Shown: one piece after another, positions 25,234-34,179 of the stretch
How positions within the stretch are numbered: the stretch's first letter is position 1
Layout of the letters: every line of letters starts with the position of its first letter
NCBI RefSeq assembly: GCF_900176465.1
Contig: NZ_FWXR01000022.1
Location: forward strand, 24,932 to 88,931
DNA: 64,000 nt
Direction of reading: 5' to 3'
Source of the DNA: Fulvimarina manganoxydans
GTDB lineage: Bacteria > Pseudomonadota > Alphaproteobacteria > Rhizobiales > Rhizobiaceae
Notes under the pieces: generated by a model
What the model saw: the letters and a program-made list of their open reading frames with translations, nothing else
What the model was told of the DNA's origin: nothing
Database searches by the model: none
Position numbers and translations under genes: made by a program

Positions 25234-25516
25234 GTCGTTTCGGGAGCGTTAAGGTTTAGAGTGGCTCAAACCGGCACAGTCATCCTGCGAGGCGAACCAC
25301 GTCAGAAAAGTTTTACTTGCCAAGCGGCGAGGTCCATAGCATTGATAGGCGTGTTCGGGCAAATTCGCGAACGCTAGGTATGGACGATTTGCGTATCGGA
25401 AGCGCCTCTTCCGGGCGGTCCTCTTGGGCCGCGATGTGTTGGTCCCTTTCCTGAGTCAAGACTTGCCTGCCACCGCCTTCGGGCGCAATTGAATGCCAAG
25501 GAAAAGGGTTCCGATC

Positions 25517-25732
25517 ATGGCGCAGACCGGCACGGTCAAATTCTTTAACACCGAGAAGGGCTTCGGCTTCATCAAGCCGGACAATGGCGGCGCAGACATC
25601 TTCGTGCATATCTCGGCTGTCCAGGCTTCCGGTCTTCCGGGCCTCGAGGAAAACCAGAAGGTTTCCTTCGAGACCGAGCCGGACAAGCGCGGCAAGGGCC
25701 CCAAGGCCGTCAATTTGCAAGCGGACGCCTGA
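25517..25732 (+). CDS. cspA: Cold-shock-domain protein
   Basis: 71 residues, a single cold-shock domain. RNP1 is KGFGFIKP and RNP2 is DIFVHISAV, with the usual start '[19 protein letters not shown]'. It binds single-stranded RNA/DNA and acts as an RNA chaperone. The start at 25517 matches the family. A 283-base upstream region is consistent with the long 5' leader typical of csp genes. Two hairpins follow the stop. Confidence 0.95.
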   Translation: MAQTGTVKFFNTEKGFGFIKPDNGGADIFVHISAVQASGLPGLEENQKVSFETEPDKRGKGPKAVNLQADA

Positions 25733-25757
25733 TTTCAGGCTCGACCAATCTTTGAAA

Positions 25758-25806
25758 CGATCCGCTTGGCGGATCGGATGGATGCCGGCTCTCGATGGGC
25801 CGGCAT
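25758..25806 (+). terminator. Tandem hairpins after cspA
   Basis: CGATCCGC-ttg-GCGGATCG (25758-25776) is a perfect 8-bp stem. It is followed by ATGCCGGC (25782-25789) / GCCGGCAT (25799-25806), another 8-bp stem with TGTTGTTT behind it. The second is the likely intrinsic terminator. Confidence 0.8.
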
Positions 25807-26430
25807 TGTTGTTTCTGGCCCCTAAAGCGGCGAACACCGTTTGGGTAAGCAGTCGCGAGCGAGAGACGAAACGCTGGGCAACCGTCTTTCGACCATCCGG
25901 CGCTCGCTCTGAAAGCCGCCACGCCCATCGAGCCCGAGCCACAGTCGCTCTCCCCTTGCGCCCAAAAGCGCAGGAGAGGTGATCCAGCCTTCAACTCGGG
26001 AGGATCGTTGATCTGACGGTGTCAGACAGTGACGGCATGCCCACCTCTTCGACCGCGACCATGACGAAGCATCGGGGGATCGCTCTCACCTGCAAGCGCT
26101 GCAGATATCTTTCGCTTCGTCATGCGCCTAAATCTGAAGCATGATGGGAAGAATTTGCACAGATCGTCGATAGTATCTTCCGTTAGTATAAGCGCCTGTA
26201 TTTGGAACTTCGATTGATCGCGTTCCGCTCAAAGCGCGGAGCGGAAAAGAGGGTCCCGATTCTTCGACCACCCGGCGCGGCATCAAGGCGTTCAAGACCA
26301 TCTGGCAATGCCGATCGATCGCCTGATCCGCTAAGGCCGAGGCTGGTTCTCCATCGGGGAAGGCCTCACGCCTCCAAACAGTGGAAGAAACCGCCCTTCC
26401 CGATCTCTTCCAGCGCTCGGCAACACGCGA
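25807..26430. other. Gene-poor gap
   Basis: 624 bases with no ORF showing convincing codon pattern, start and ribosome site on either strand. A locally AT-richer patch (26100-26215, 'agtatcttccgttagtataagc') could be a promoter without an identified target. No repeat matching other gaps was seen. Confidence 0.4.
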
Positions 26431-26679
26431 TCAGTTGCCGCCTCCGCCACCGCCCGCCGATGGCGCTTCGACATTCACGTCGGGAAGCTGAACGTTCACG
26501 TCTCCACTGCCGCCGCCGAAGAAGCCACCATTGAAGAGAAAGAAGCCACCGATCACGATGAGCGCGATAAGGAGGCCCGCGACGAGCCATCCGCCGCCGC
26601 CGCCACCTCCCCCCGAGCCTCGGTCATTGTTGACGATGACCGTGCGCTCACGCGGCTCATTCGGCGGTGTGTGGGTCAT
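26431..26679 (-). CDS. Small single-pass membrane protein
   Basis: 82 residues. A polar N-terminus (MTHTPPNEPRERTVIVNND) and a glycine run lead into one membrane helix (WLVAGLLIALIVIGGFFLF). A Gly-rich tail with 'VNVQLPDVNVEAP' follows and ends in GGGGGGN. Proteins of this layout occur in Rhizobiales without assigned function. The start at 26679 is favoured because the upstream part of the frame (to 26817) is of different composition. Confidence 0.65.
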   Translation of the reverse strand: MTHTPPNEPRERTVIVNNDRGSGGGGGGGGWLVAGLLIALIVIGGFFLFNGGFFGGGSGDVNVQLPDVNVEAPSAGGGGGGN

Positions 26680-26898
26680 GCCTCTAGCTGCCTGTTCGTT
26701 GTTTATAATCCGGCTAACGAACAGGATCGCCAGAGATTGGTTCCCTCGAAGTCGGGTAAGGCTCGCATGGCGGACCTTGCTGCCATTCGGGAAAAGAAAA
26801 TCGCTCCGGCCGAGCACCGCCTCAGCGTGCGTCCTTGGCCCGGCGTAACGAGCCGCCCGGCCTTTCGCCGAGCGGCAGTGTTTTAAAGGTTCAGGCGA

Positions 26899-28254
26899 TC
26901 AGCTCGCAAAGCGCCCGGCGCTGGGCAGCGTGCGCATCAAGAACCAGTAGGAGAGACCGGCCGGAACGAGGCTGGCATACCAGGACATGCCCGAGAAGAT
27001 CAGCGCCACGACGACGCCGATCGCCATCGCGATCACCGCAGCCCAGTTGACGCCCTGATAAGGGCCGTTCTCGTCATAGAGCTTGTCGAGATCGAGTGTC
27101 TGCCGGCGAAGGACGAAATAGTCCACCACAAGGATCGCGAAGATCGGCCCGAGAAAGGCCGAATAGGTCTGGATGAAGAGGTTCAGCCCGGCCGCGGACT
27201 CGTCCTTCACCAGCTCCCAGGGGAAAGTCGCGAAGGCGAGAAGGCCGACAAGGACGGCCGAGGTGCGGAATTTCAGCTTGAAGACATCCATCAGCGCGTA
27301 GGCCGGCGGGACTACATTATTGAGGATGTTGGTCGTCACCTGGGCAAAGGCGATAAAGAGCAGGGTGACGACGAGCAGGAGCTTGTTGTCGACGGCGCTG
27401 GCGAAGACCTTGATGGGATCGACCTCGCCTGTCGCGCCCGAGACCATGAGGCCGATCAGACCCATGAACAGCGTCGCCGGCAGGATCGAATTGGCATAGA
27501 TCGCGACCTGACCGAGCGGCCCGACACTCTTGCGAAGCTCGCGCGAATAGTCCGACACGTTCAGCATCATCGTGCTGTAGATGCCGAGAAACAGCATCGT
27601 CGCGCCCCAGAAGGGCGCACCCCAGGTGCCTTCGACATTGACGAGGTTCGTCGAGATCTCGTCGCCATATTTCCCGATGACGCTGAAGAACATATAGACG
27701 AGCGCGCCGATGATGAAGATCGAGCCGATATTCTCCAACCACTTGATTCCGTGGAAACCGAGCACGGAGAGGCCGATCTGCAGGAATTGGAAGCCGACGA
27801 AGAAGACGACCATGTTGTCATAACCGAACAGCGTCGCCGAGACGAGGTTCAGCGCGCCGGCTCCGATCCAGCTCTGAAAGCCGAACCAGACGATTGCCGG
27901 TACGGAACGCACCAGCGCCGGAATTCGGCTGCCCGTAAAGCCGAAGGCCGAGCGCGCCTGGACCATGAAGGGGATGCCGTATTTATGGCCGGCCTGGCCA
28001 TTGATCATCAAGGCGAGGCCGATGACCAGGCAGCCTATGGCGATGGCGAGCACGGTCTGAAAGAGGTTCAGCGTGCCGACCAGCCCCGAGCCGACGGTAA
28101 AGGTGCCGATCGAGACGCAGCCACCAAGCCAGGCAAAGAGATAGGACCAGGGGTCCATGATCCGCGTTGTCTGGGGCGCAAGGCTTTCCTCGCCAATCGC
28201 CTTTTCATTCAGCGGTTCGACGCCGGGCGCTCCGGTTTCGTTTATCGTGCTCAT
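26899..28254 (-). CDS. NCS1-family nucleobase/hydantoin/allantoin permease
   Basis: 451 residues with about 12 membrane helices. NCS1 landmarks: 'DPWSYLFAWLGGCVSIGTF' near the first helix, 'FMVQARSAFGFTGSRIPAL' (conserved R-x-x-F-G) and 'VDYFVLRRQTLDLDKLYDE' near the end. Imports purine/pyrimidine-type ring compounds by cation symport. The start at 28254 has GGGAGGAG upstream; the frame is open to 28320. It follows the racemase gene by 46 bases on the same strand, so a hydantoin or allantoin substrate is likely. Confidence 0.88.
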   Translation of the reverse strand: MSTINETGAPGVEPLNEKAIGEESLAPQTTRIMDPWSYLFAWLGGCVSIGTFTVGSGLVGTLNLFQTVLAIAIGCLVIGLALMINGQAGHKYGIPFMVQARSAFGFTGSRIPALVRSVPAIVWFGFQSWIGAGALNLVSATLFGYDNMVVFFVGFQFLQIGLSVLGFHGIKWLENIGSIFIIGALVYMFFSVIGKYGDEISTNLVNVEGTWGAPFWGATMLFLGIYSTMMLNVSDYSRELRKSVGPLGQVAIYANSILPATLFMGLIGLMVSGATGEVDPIKVFASAVDNKLLLVVTLLFIAFAQVTTNILNNVVPPAYALMDVFKLKFRTSAVLVGLLAFATFPWELVKDESAAGLNLFIQTYSAFLGPIFAILVVDYFVLRRQTLDLDKLYDENGPYQGVNWAAVIAMAIGVVVALIFSGMSWYASLVPAGLSYWFLMRTLPSAGRFAS

Positions 28255-28300
28255 TGTCCGCTCTCCTCCCAATTCATTTTTCATTCTCCTCCCGGTTCCA

Positions 28301-28999
28301 TCACATGATCGGCTCCGCATAGGCGCCGACCTTGCTCGTCTTCAGGCCACAGACGACGAGCGCCTCGACCATCCGCGTCGCCACCGTCACGCCGTCGATG
28401 ACCGGCACGCCCGTCTCCTGAGTGAGCCATTCGGTGAGATCGGCCATGCCCGCACAGCCGAGAACCACGGCCTCGCAGCGATCCTCCTCGACCGCGCGCA
28501 AGATCTCGGCCCGCACCTTCTCGCGGGCACCCGACCCCTCTTCCTCCAAGGCAAGGACGGGGATCGCCGCCGAGCGGACACGCCGACAGCGATGGGACAG
28601 GCCATAGCCGTGAACGAGATGCTCGATGACCGGCACGGAGCGCGGCAGCGTGGTGACGACCGAAAAGGAGGTGGAGATCATGCTGGCGGCAGTCACCGCC
28701 GCTTCGCAAATGCCGAGCACCGGCCCGGAAAAGACCTCCCGACAGGCGCCGATGCCCGGATCGTCGAAACAGGCAACGACGACCCCGTCCAGGCTGTCCG
28801 CCTCGGCCTGTCTCAGGCGGGCGATCAGGCCGGGCACCGACATGGCCTCGTCGTGATGGCCTTGGATGCTCGGCGGTGCAGGCGGCTCGCCCGTTGCCGC
28901 GACGATCGTCGTGCCCTGGCTCGCCACGCGGCGCGCGCTCTCGACGATCTTGTCCGTCATCGACGCCGTCGAATTCGGATTCATGACCAGAATCTTCAT
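28301..28999 (-). CDS. Asp/Glu/hydantoin-racemase family (hydantoin or allantoin racemase)
   Basis: 232 residues. Starts MKILVMNPNSTASMTDKI, typical of the branch that racemises hydantoins or allantoin. The two catalytic cysteines are present in VVACFDDPG and VVLGCAGMADL. 'PPSIQGHHDEAMSVPGL' and 'FSVVTTLPRSVPVIEHLVHGYG' also fit HpxA-like allantoin racemases. No hydantoinase, carbamoylase or allantoinase gene is in the window, so the exact substrate stays open. Start at 28999; a longer frame reaches 29032. Confidence 0.85.
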   Translation of the reverse strand: MKILVMNPNSTASMTDKIVESARRVASQGTTIVAATGEPPAPPSIQGHHDEAMSVPGLIARLRQAEADSLDGVVVACFDDPGIGACREVFSGPVLGICEAAVTAASMISTSFSVVTTLPRSVPVIEHLVHGYGLSHRCRRVRSAAIPVLALEEEGSGAREKVRAEILRAVEEDRCEAVVLGCAGMADLTEWLTQETGVPVIDGVTVATRMVEALVVCGLKTSKVGAYAEPIM

Positions 29000-29022
29000 G
29001 GCTTCTCCCTTGTCGCCAAAGA

Positions 29023-29032
29023 TTGTCGACAA
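29023..29032. promoter_or_regulatory. Candidate GntR operator TTGTCGACAA
   Basis: A perfect 10-base palindrome of the T-x-G-T-x-x-A-C-x-A type lies between the divergent racemase/permease operon and the GntR gene. It is 24 bases from the racemase start. It fits an FCD-GntR half-site pattern and may block transcription of the permease operon. Confidence 0.55.
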
Positions 29033-29108
29033 AATTTGTTAGCACGTTTCTGTGTGTTTGTCAGCAAGGCGTTGCGAGGTCCGATGATGATCGGCTAGAG
29101 CTTCGAGT

Positions 29109-29828
29109 ATGAGCGAGAATATCCCTGCCGATCAGAGCATTGACGCTGCGCGCGTTCCCGAGGATGCGATCACGGCATCCATCCTCGCCGCCGTTGCAGA
29201 GCATCGCCTGCCGGCTGGCACCAAGCTCGGCGAACAGGCGCTGAGCGATCTGTTCGCGTGTCATCGCTCCAATGTTCGGCGCGCGCTGACGAGCCTTGCG
29301 GCGCAGCATGTCATCGAGCTTCAGCCCAATCGTGGCGCCTTCGTCGCCACACCGTCGCCGGAGGAATCCCGCGAGGTCTTCGAGGCCCGGCGCACGATCG
29401 AACGCACGCTTGCGCGGTTGGCGATCAAGCGGGCGCGCCCCGAGGATATCGCCGAAATGCGCCGGTTGACCGTTCAGGAAGCCGAGGCGCGAGCCAGGAG
29501 CGACAAGCCGGCCGAACTGCGTTTGTCGCGCGCCTTTCACATGCAGCTTTCGGTGATTGCCGGAAATAGTGTCCTGAGACAGTTCCTGACGGAACTGACC
29601 CTCCGGACGACCCTCATTCTCGGGCTTTACGGCGATCGCGGATCATCTTCCTGCGCGAAAGACGAACATGGTCCGATCGTGGATGCGCTCGAGGCGCGCG
29701 ACGAAGCGCGTCTCGTCGCCCTGATCGACGAGCATCTGGCGCATTTGGAAGCCGGGCTCGACTTCGACTGCCCGGCGAACCGCGCAATGACCCTGGCCGA
29801 GCAGCTGATCCCGCAACGACCACTTTGA
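29109..29828 (+). CDS. GntR-family (FCD) regulator of the NCS1/racemase operon
   Basis: 239 residues. The N-terminal HTH ('LPAGTKLGEQALSDLFACHRSNVRRAL' region; RSNVRRAL replaces the usual R-T-P-V-R-E-A-L) is followed by an FCD domain with 'EVFEARRTIERTLARLA', 'SRAFHMQLSVIAGN' and 'LIDEHLAHLEAGL'. Divergent from the racemase/NCS1 genes with a 109-base gap that contains TTGTCGACAA. Regulators of this type commonly control purine, pyrimidine or hydantoin use. Effector unknown. Confidence 0.82.
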   Translation: MSENIPADQSIDAARVPEDAITASILAAVAEHRLPAGTKLGEQALSDLFACHRSNVRRALTSLAAQHVIELQPNRGAFVATPSPEESREVFEARRTIERTLARLAIKRARPEDIAEMRRLTVQEAEARARSDKPAELRLSRAFHMQLSVIAGNSVLRQFLTELTLRTTLILGLYGDRGSSSCAKDEHGPIVDALEARDEARLVALIDEHLAHLEAGLDFDCPANRAMTLAEQLIPQRPL

Positions 29829-30565
29829 ACGAAAGCCGTCGCGCCAGGATTATGCGGCGGCCAAGCCGTTTCCCGTTGCATCTTGGGGCGGCATAGGGAT
29901 CTCAAACGGTCGGACGACCGAGATTCCCGGCTCCACTCTCCGCTCGGAAAGTCGCGACCACCGGCCAATCCCGTTCACGGGCTCTGCGGCCGAACTTCCG
30001 GCCGCCCACCTCTGCCCTGTTTCAATCGCCCGAAGGCAAGACCCCGAAGGCAAGCCCCCCGAGACAGCCCGAACGGGCGCTCCAGATCACTTCACGTCTG
30101 ACGGAATGAAATACGCCCCTCATGACGGGAGCGAGGCATCTCGTCGTGAGCCTTGCCAATTGCGCCTTGAAAATTGAGCCTCGCCTCGCCGTGCTGCGCA
30201 AGATGCGGCCAGTCCCGGATCGGACGATCGGCAAGAACGGAAGGTGTGACACATCGCGCCGATTGGCAATCTTCTCCAATGGCTAAGCCACGGTTTTCAC
30301 GGTCGAGATCGCGGCGGCCTACAACTGGCGGCTGGGAAGGGAGTCAATACGGTCGAACTTATCCGCATCGCTGATTTTCTCACTTTGCAGGATAAATTCC
30401 CGTCTTCCCTGAACAAGCCCGAAGAGCCATCCCGAACCGTGTCGGCGCGCTCACCGCTTCCATTCTGAGGCTTGACCTTTGCCAATCTTGAGGTACGCTA
30501 ATCAATAGAACTCACCGACGCGTTCCCGCGAGGAGGCGGGCGCCGGCGACACGGAGGACATCCCC
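29829..30565. other. Long gap before the xylo-oligosaccharide ABC operon
   Basis: 737 bases with no credible gene. A stem is formed by GGGATCTC (29897-29904 area) and GAGATTCCC, with CGGTCG (29907-29912) / CGACCG (29915-29920) nested inside it. The last 100 bases hold the probable promoter of the ABC operon. The remainder shows no ORF with coding character. Confidence 0.4.
30472..30499 (+). promoter_or_regulatory. Candidate promoter of the sugar ABC operon
   Basis: TTGACC (30472-30477) and TACGCT (30494-30499) are spaced by 16 bases, 67 bases before the ATG of the binding-protein gene. The -35 is near consensus; the -10 is weak, so control by an activator is possible. Confidence 0.45.
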
Positions 30566-31825
30566 ATGAAGCGAAGCCTGGCTCTCGCCGCGCTTTTCGG
30601 CGCGCTCAGCGCAACGAGCGCTTTTGCGCAGACCGAGATCAACATTCTCCGGGCAGCGACCAGCCCCGAGCAGGAGGCCTATTACGAGGGCATCGCCAAG
30701 GCCTATGAGGCCGAGCATGACGGGGTGACCATCACCTTCGAATATGTCGCGAACGAAGCCTATAAGGCCAAGCTCCCGACGCTGCTCCAATCCGATGCCC
30801 GGCCCGACATCTTTTACAGCTGGGGCGGCCAGACGCTTCTGGAGCAGGCGAAAGCCGGCTTCACCCAGCCGATCGGCGAGATGCTGCCGCAAGAGTTTCT
30901 TCAGACGATCCCCGAGGCAGGCCTCAACGCCTATACGGTGGACGGCAAGCTCTATGGCCTGCCGCTCTATGCGACCGAGGTGGTCGTCTGGGTGAACACC
31001 GAGCTGACAAAGAAGGCCGGCGTCGACCATACGGCGATCAAGACCTGGGACGACTTTCTCTCGGCGGTAAAGACGCTGAAAGAGGCGGGCGTGACGCCGA
31101 TCATCGCCGGCGGTCAGGACAAATGGCCCCTGCATTTTTATTGGAGCTATCTGGCGGTGCGTGAAGGCGGCCCCGATGTCGTCACCAACGCCATGGCCGG
31201 TGAAAGCGGCGGCTTCGAGAACGAGGCTTTTGTCGAGGCGGGCAAGGATTTTCAAGAGCTGATCGAGCTCGAGCCGTTCCAGGCGGGCTTCATGGGCACG
31301 ACCTATGAGACCGCAAGCGGCATGTTCGCCGACGGCGCTGGCGCCTTCCACGTCATGGGCGACTGGGACTATCTGCCGATGCGCGAGCGCTCCACCAGCG
31401 GCGAAGGCCTGCCCGATTCCCAACTCGCCATCATGACCTTCCCTGTGGTGTCCGATCCGGTCTCCGAAGGCGGTGATCAGGCGACGCTCGGCGGGATCAA
31501 TGGCTGGGCCGTGTCGAGCTCCGCCGAGCCGGAAGCCGTCGACTTCCTCGCCTTCATGCTGAGTGAGGAGCATCAGAAGGAGGCTGCCCGCCAGCAGCTC
31601 TTCATCCCGATCGTCAAAGGAGCGGGTGAAGCACTGGAAAATCCCTTCTTCCGGGAGGTCAGCCAGCATATCGAGGCGAGCAGCTACCACCAGATCTTCC
31701 TCGACCAGTTCCTCGGCGCCTCGGTCGGGGCGACGGTCAACGACATCTCGGCCGATCTGGCGCAAGGGGCGGTGAGCCCGGAGGATGCGGCGGCACAGGT
31801 CCAGGAAGCCTGGGATTTCCGCTAA
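30566..31825 (+). CDS. Sugar ABC transporter substrate-binding protein (family 1)
   Basis: 419 residues. Signal peptide (MKRSLALAALFGALSATSAFA) followed by a MalE/UgpB-type fold: 'EINILRAATSPEQEAYYEGI', 'DIFYSWGGQTLLEQAKAG', 'KLYGLPLYATEVVVWVNTEL'. It would capture oligosaccharides in the periplasm for the two permeases downstream. GGAGG lies 8-10 bases before the ATG. The 594-base gap before the permeases contains stem-loops that may keep this gene's mRNA in excess. A GH43 xylosidase in the operon points to xylo-oligosaccharides (inferred). Confidence 0.88.
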   Translation: MKRSLALAALFGALSATSAFAQTEINILRAATSPEQEAYYEGIAKAYEAEHDGVTITFEYVANEAYKAKLPTLLQSDARPDIFYSWGGQTLLEQAKAGFTQPIGEMLPQEFLQTIPEAGLNAYTVDGKLYGLPLYATEVVVWVNTELTKKAGVDHTAIKTWDDFLSAVKTLKEAGVTPIIAGGQDKWPLHFYWSYLAVREGGPDVVTNAMAGESGGFENEAFVEAGKDFQELIELEPFQAGFMGTTYETASGMFADGAGAFHVMGDWDYLPMRERSTSGEGLPDSQLAIMTFPVVSDPVSEGGDQATLGGINGWAVSSSAEPEAVDFLAFMLSEEHQKEAARQQLFIPIVKGAGEALENPFFREVSQHIEASSYHQIFLDQFLGASVGATVNDISADLAQGAVSPEDAAAQVQEAWDFR

Positions 31826-31865
31826 GTCGAAGGGTGGCTTGGATCGGCATCTGCCGGTTCGGGCC

Positions 31866-31898
31866 GCCTCCTTCGGCAGCTCCTTTAGGCAAGGAGGC
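31866..31898 (+). terminator. Hairpin after the binding-protein gene
   Basis: GCCTCCTT (31866-31873) pairs with AAGGAGGC (31891-31898) over a 17-base loop. There is no U-tract. Located 40 bases past the stop, it may slow 3' decay or partly terminate, a common way to favour binding-protein expression over permeases. Confidence 0.5.
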
Positions 31899-32027
31899 GA
31901 AACGGGGCGGCATCGGCCCGCTAGCGATGGACGCATCCATCATCGCGGCCGGGACGGGGCGTGAGGCTCGAAAGCTCTGGATGCGCGGCGACTGAGGCAC
32001 GGTGGCCGGGGCACAGCCCTCCGCGCA

Positions 32028-32161
32028 TCGTCATTCTGGGGCCCCGTCCCGAGAATTGAGGCTTTGGTCCTGGCGACTGCGTCTTGAAGGCGGCTTCGTC
32101 GAGGACGTCGGAGACATCGAACGTTGTTCCGGATTTTCGGCACTGTGGCCGAGAATGACGA
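32028..32161. repeat. REP/RIME-like element bounded by 10-bp inverted repeats
   Basis: TCGTCATTCT at one end and its exact complement AGAATGACGA at the other, 134 bases overall. The left part (CTGGGGCCCCGTCCCGAGAAT) looks like a decayed alphaproteobacterial REP stem. Related fragments appear near 17505-17530. No open frame lies within. Confidence 0.5.
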
Positions 32162-32419
32162 AGTTTCGATGCTCGCTTCCCGTTTCGTCCGAACTTCCGG
32201 TGCCGACGAGATAGAGGCCTGAAGGCGACGACCAGTTGGCTAAGCCGACGGCCAAACGACTGCCCCCTAAGAGAACAGGCCCCTTCGCCCTCGCCGAACA
32301 CAAAAGACCGAGCAAAGCGGCGGACCTTACGCGCGGCCCGCTCGTTCGTTCCGCCGGACGGTTCGCCGACCGCTGCAAGGCCAACCGCTAGACCCATTCA
32401 CCAAACGGGAGGGCCCTCA

Positions 32420-33352
32420 ATGGCCAGCCTCGACGCGGCGCGTTCAAGCGAGCCGCTCTCCCTTCGCCTCAGGCGCGGGCTCGGCAACGGCCGCGTGACC
32501 GCCGTCCTGATCCTTCTGCCGCCGGCGCTGATCCTTTTCACGCTCTTCGTCATCCTGCCTCTATCGGAATCGGGCTATTACGCCTTCTTCAACTGGAACG
32601 GCTACGGCTCGCCGACCGACTATGTCGGGGTGGAGAATTTCGAGCGCATTGTCGGCCATTCGATCTTCCAGACCGCGGTCGGCAACACGCTGAAGATTGT
32701 CCTGATCTCGCTCTTCATCCAGATGCCGCTGGCGCTCGTGCTAGCGCTTCTGATCTATCGCAAGACGCCGACCAACGCCGTCTTCCGGCTGATCTTCTTC
32801 GTCCCCTATATTCTTGCCGAGGTCGCGGCCGGTCTCATCTGGAGCTTCGTCTTCGACGGCAATTACGGGGTTTCGGCCTCGATCGCGGCCGCCATCGGCA
32901 GCGAGCCCTATTTCCTTCTCGCCGATCGGGACTGGGCCTTCGTCGCGGTCATGACCGTCATCGTCTGGAAGTATTTCGGCTTCCATATGATGATCTATAT
33001 CGCCGCCCTGCAGGGCGTGCCCGAAGACCTCATCGAGGCGGCGCGCATCGAGGGGGCGAGCCGCACCCAGATCGTGCGTTATGTCCAGGTGCCGCAGATC
33101 AAGCCGGCCCTCATCGTCAGCGCCTTCTTCGCGATCATCGGCGCCCTGCAGGTCTTCGACATCATCATTCCGCTCACCAATGGCGGACCGTCGAACCAGA
33201 CCCACACCATCGTCACCTATCTCTACACCTTCGGCCTGACACGCCTGAATATCGGCTTCGGCAGCGCCGTCGGCGTCATCCTCTTCATCGCCGCCGTCAC
33301 CGTCGCGGTCTTCTATCAGCGCTTCTTCATGAAACGGGGGGCCGTCGCATGA
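32420..33352 (+). CDS. Sugar ABC transporter permease (MalF-like)
   Basis: 310 residues with six membrane helices. The cytoplasmic EAA loop reads 'EAARIEGASRTQIVRYVQVPQIKPAL' in two parts (about 209-234), typical of the MalF class. It opens with a short cytoplasmic tail, then 'LILLPPALILFTLFVILPLSE'. It pairs with the next permease and the ATPase at 35798. GGGAGGG precedes the ATG. The stop overlaps the next start (ATGA). Confidence 0.92.
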   Translation: MASLDAARSSEPLSLRLRRGLGNGRVTAVLILLPPALILFTLFVILPLSESGYYAFFNWNGYGSPTDYVGVENFERIVGHSIFQTAVGNTLKIVLISLFIQMPLALVLALLIYRKTPTNAVFRLIFFVPYILAEVAAGLIWSFVFDGNYGVSASIAAAIGSEPYFLLADRDWAFVAVMTVIVWKYFGFHMMIYIAALQGVPEDLIEAARIEGASRTQIVRYVQVPQIKPALIVSAFFAIIGALQVFDIIIPLTNGGPSNQTHTIVTYLYTFGLTRLNIGFGSAVGVILFIAAVTVAVFYQRFFMKRGAVA

Positions 33353-34179
33353 GCCGCGCCCAGCTTATCCGCAACATCGCGAGGGTCGCCTTTCTCTGCC
33401 TCGTCGCGAGCTTCGTTCTCGCGCCGATGCTCGCGACCGTCCTCGGCGGCTTCAAGACCAATGCCGAGATCCGCACGGGGGCGCTTGCCCTGCCCGAGAC
33501 GTGGAACCTCGAATTCTACGCCTCGATCGCCGAGGATCCGATGTTCTGGCGCTATCTCCTGAACTCGCTCCTCATCTCGATCGGCTGCGTCCTTCTCACC
33601 CTCTTCGTCGGGGCGGCCGCCGCTTACGTCTTTGCGCAGATCCGCTTCTTCGGCTCGCGGATGCTGTTTTCCTATCTTCTCCTCGGCCTGATGTTTCCCT
33701 TCGCGACGGCGATCCTGCCGCTCTTCATCAAGGTCCGTGATCTCGGCCTTCTTGACACCTACTGGGCCGTCATCCTGCCGCAGACCGCCTTCGGCCTGTC
33801 GCTCGCGATCCTCCTTTTCCGCACCTTCTTCGAGCAGCTGCCGAAGGATTTGTTCGAGGCCGCCTATCTCGATGGCTGCGGCTATGTGCGGTTCTTCTTC
33901 CGCTTCACCCTGCCCCTCTCGACGCCGATCCTAGCGACCGTCGGGGTCTTCGTCTTCGTCCAGAGCTGGAACAACTTTCTCCTGCCTCTGGTCGTCCTCA
34001 ATTCGCGCGAGGCCTTCACCTGGCCGCTCGGCATGATGCAGTTCCGGGGCGAATACGTCACCCAATGGAACCGGACGCTCGCCTTCGTGACGCTGAGCAT
34101 CCTGCCGGCCATCGTCTTCTTCCTCGCCGCCCAGAAATACATCGTCGCCGGCCTGACCGGTGGCGCCGTCAAGGGATGA
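33349..34179 (+). CDS. Sugar ABC transporter permease (MalG-like)
   Basis: 276 residues with six membrane helices and the MalG-type EAA loop 'LFEAAYLDGCGYVRFFFR' (about 169-186). The ATG lies in the stop of the preceding permease (33349-33352), and its own stop overlaps the GH43 start (ATGA at 34176-34179). This coupling indicates tight co-expression with the xylosidase. It lacks the ATPase-side extension seen in some MalG proteins and is otherwise normal. Confidence 0.92.
   Translation: MSRAQLIRNIARVAFLCLVASFVLAPMLATVLGGFKTNAEIRTGALALPETWNLEFYASIAEDPMFWRYLLNSLLISIGCVLLTLFVGAAAAYVFAQIRFFGSRMLFSYLLLGLMFPFATAILPLFIKVRDLGLLDTYWAVILPQTAFGLSLAILLFRTFFEQLPKDLFEAAYLDGCGYVRFFFRFTLPLSTPILATVGVFVFVQSWNNFLLPLVVLNSREAFTWPLGMMQFRGEYVTQWNRTLAFVTLSILPAIVFFLAAQKYIVAGLTGGAVKG

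Larger units (their letters stand above)
31826..32419. other. Gap with nested palindromic elements inside the ABC operon
   Basis: 594 bases between the binding protein and first permease, without a gene. It contains the hairpin at 31866-31898, the inverted repeat GATGCGCGG (31980-31988) / CCGCGCATC (32021-32029), and the pair TCGTCATTCT (32028-32037) / AGAATGACGA (32152-32161) bounding a 134-base segment. The pattern resembles REP/RIME-type intergenic mosaics of alphaproteobacteria. Confidence 0.6.

Noticed and set aside
25710..25994. 94-residue minus-strand frame after cspA
   Set aside because: Spans the cspA terminators and has no ribosome site or family resemblance.
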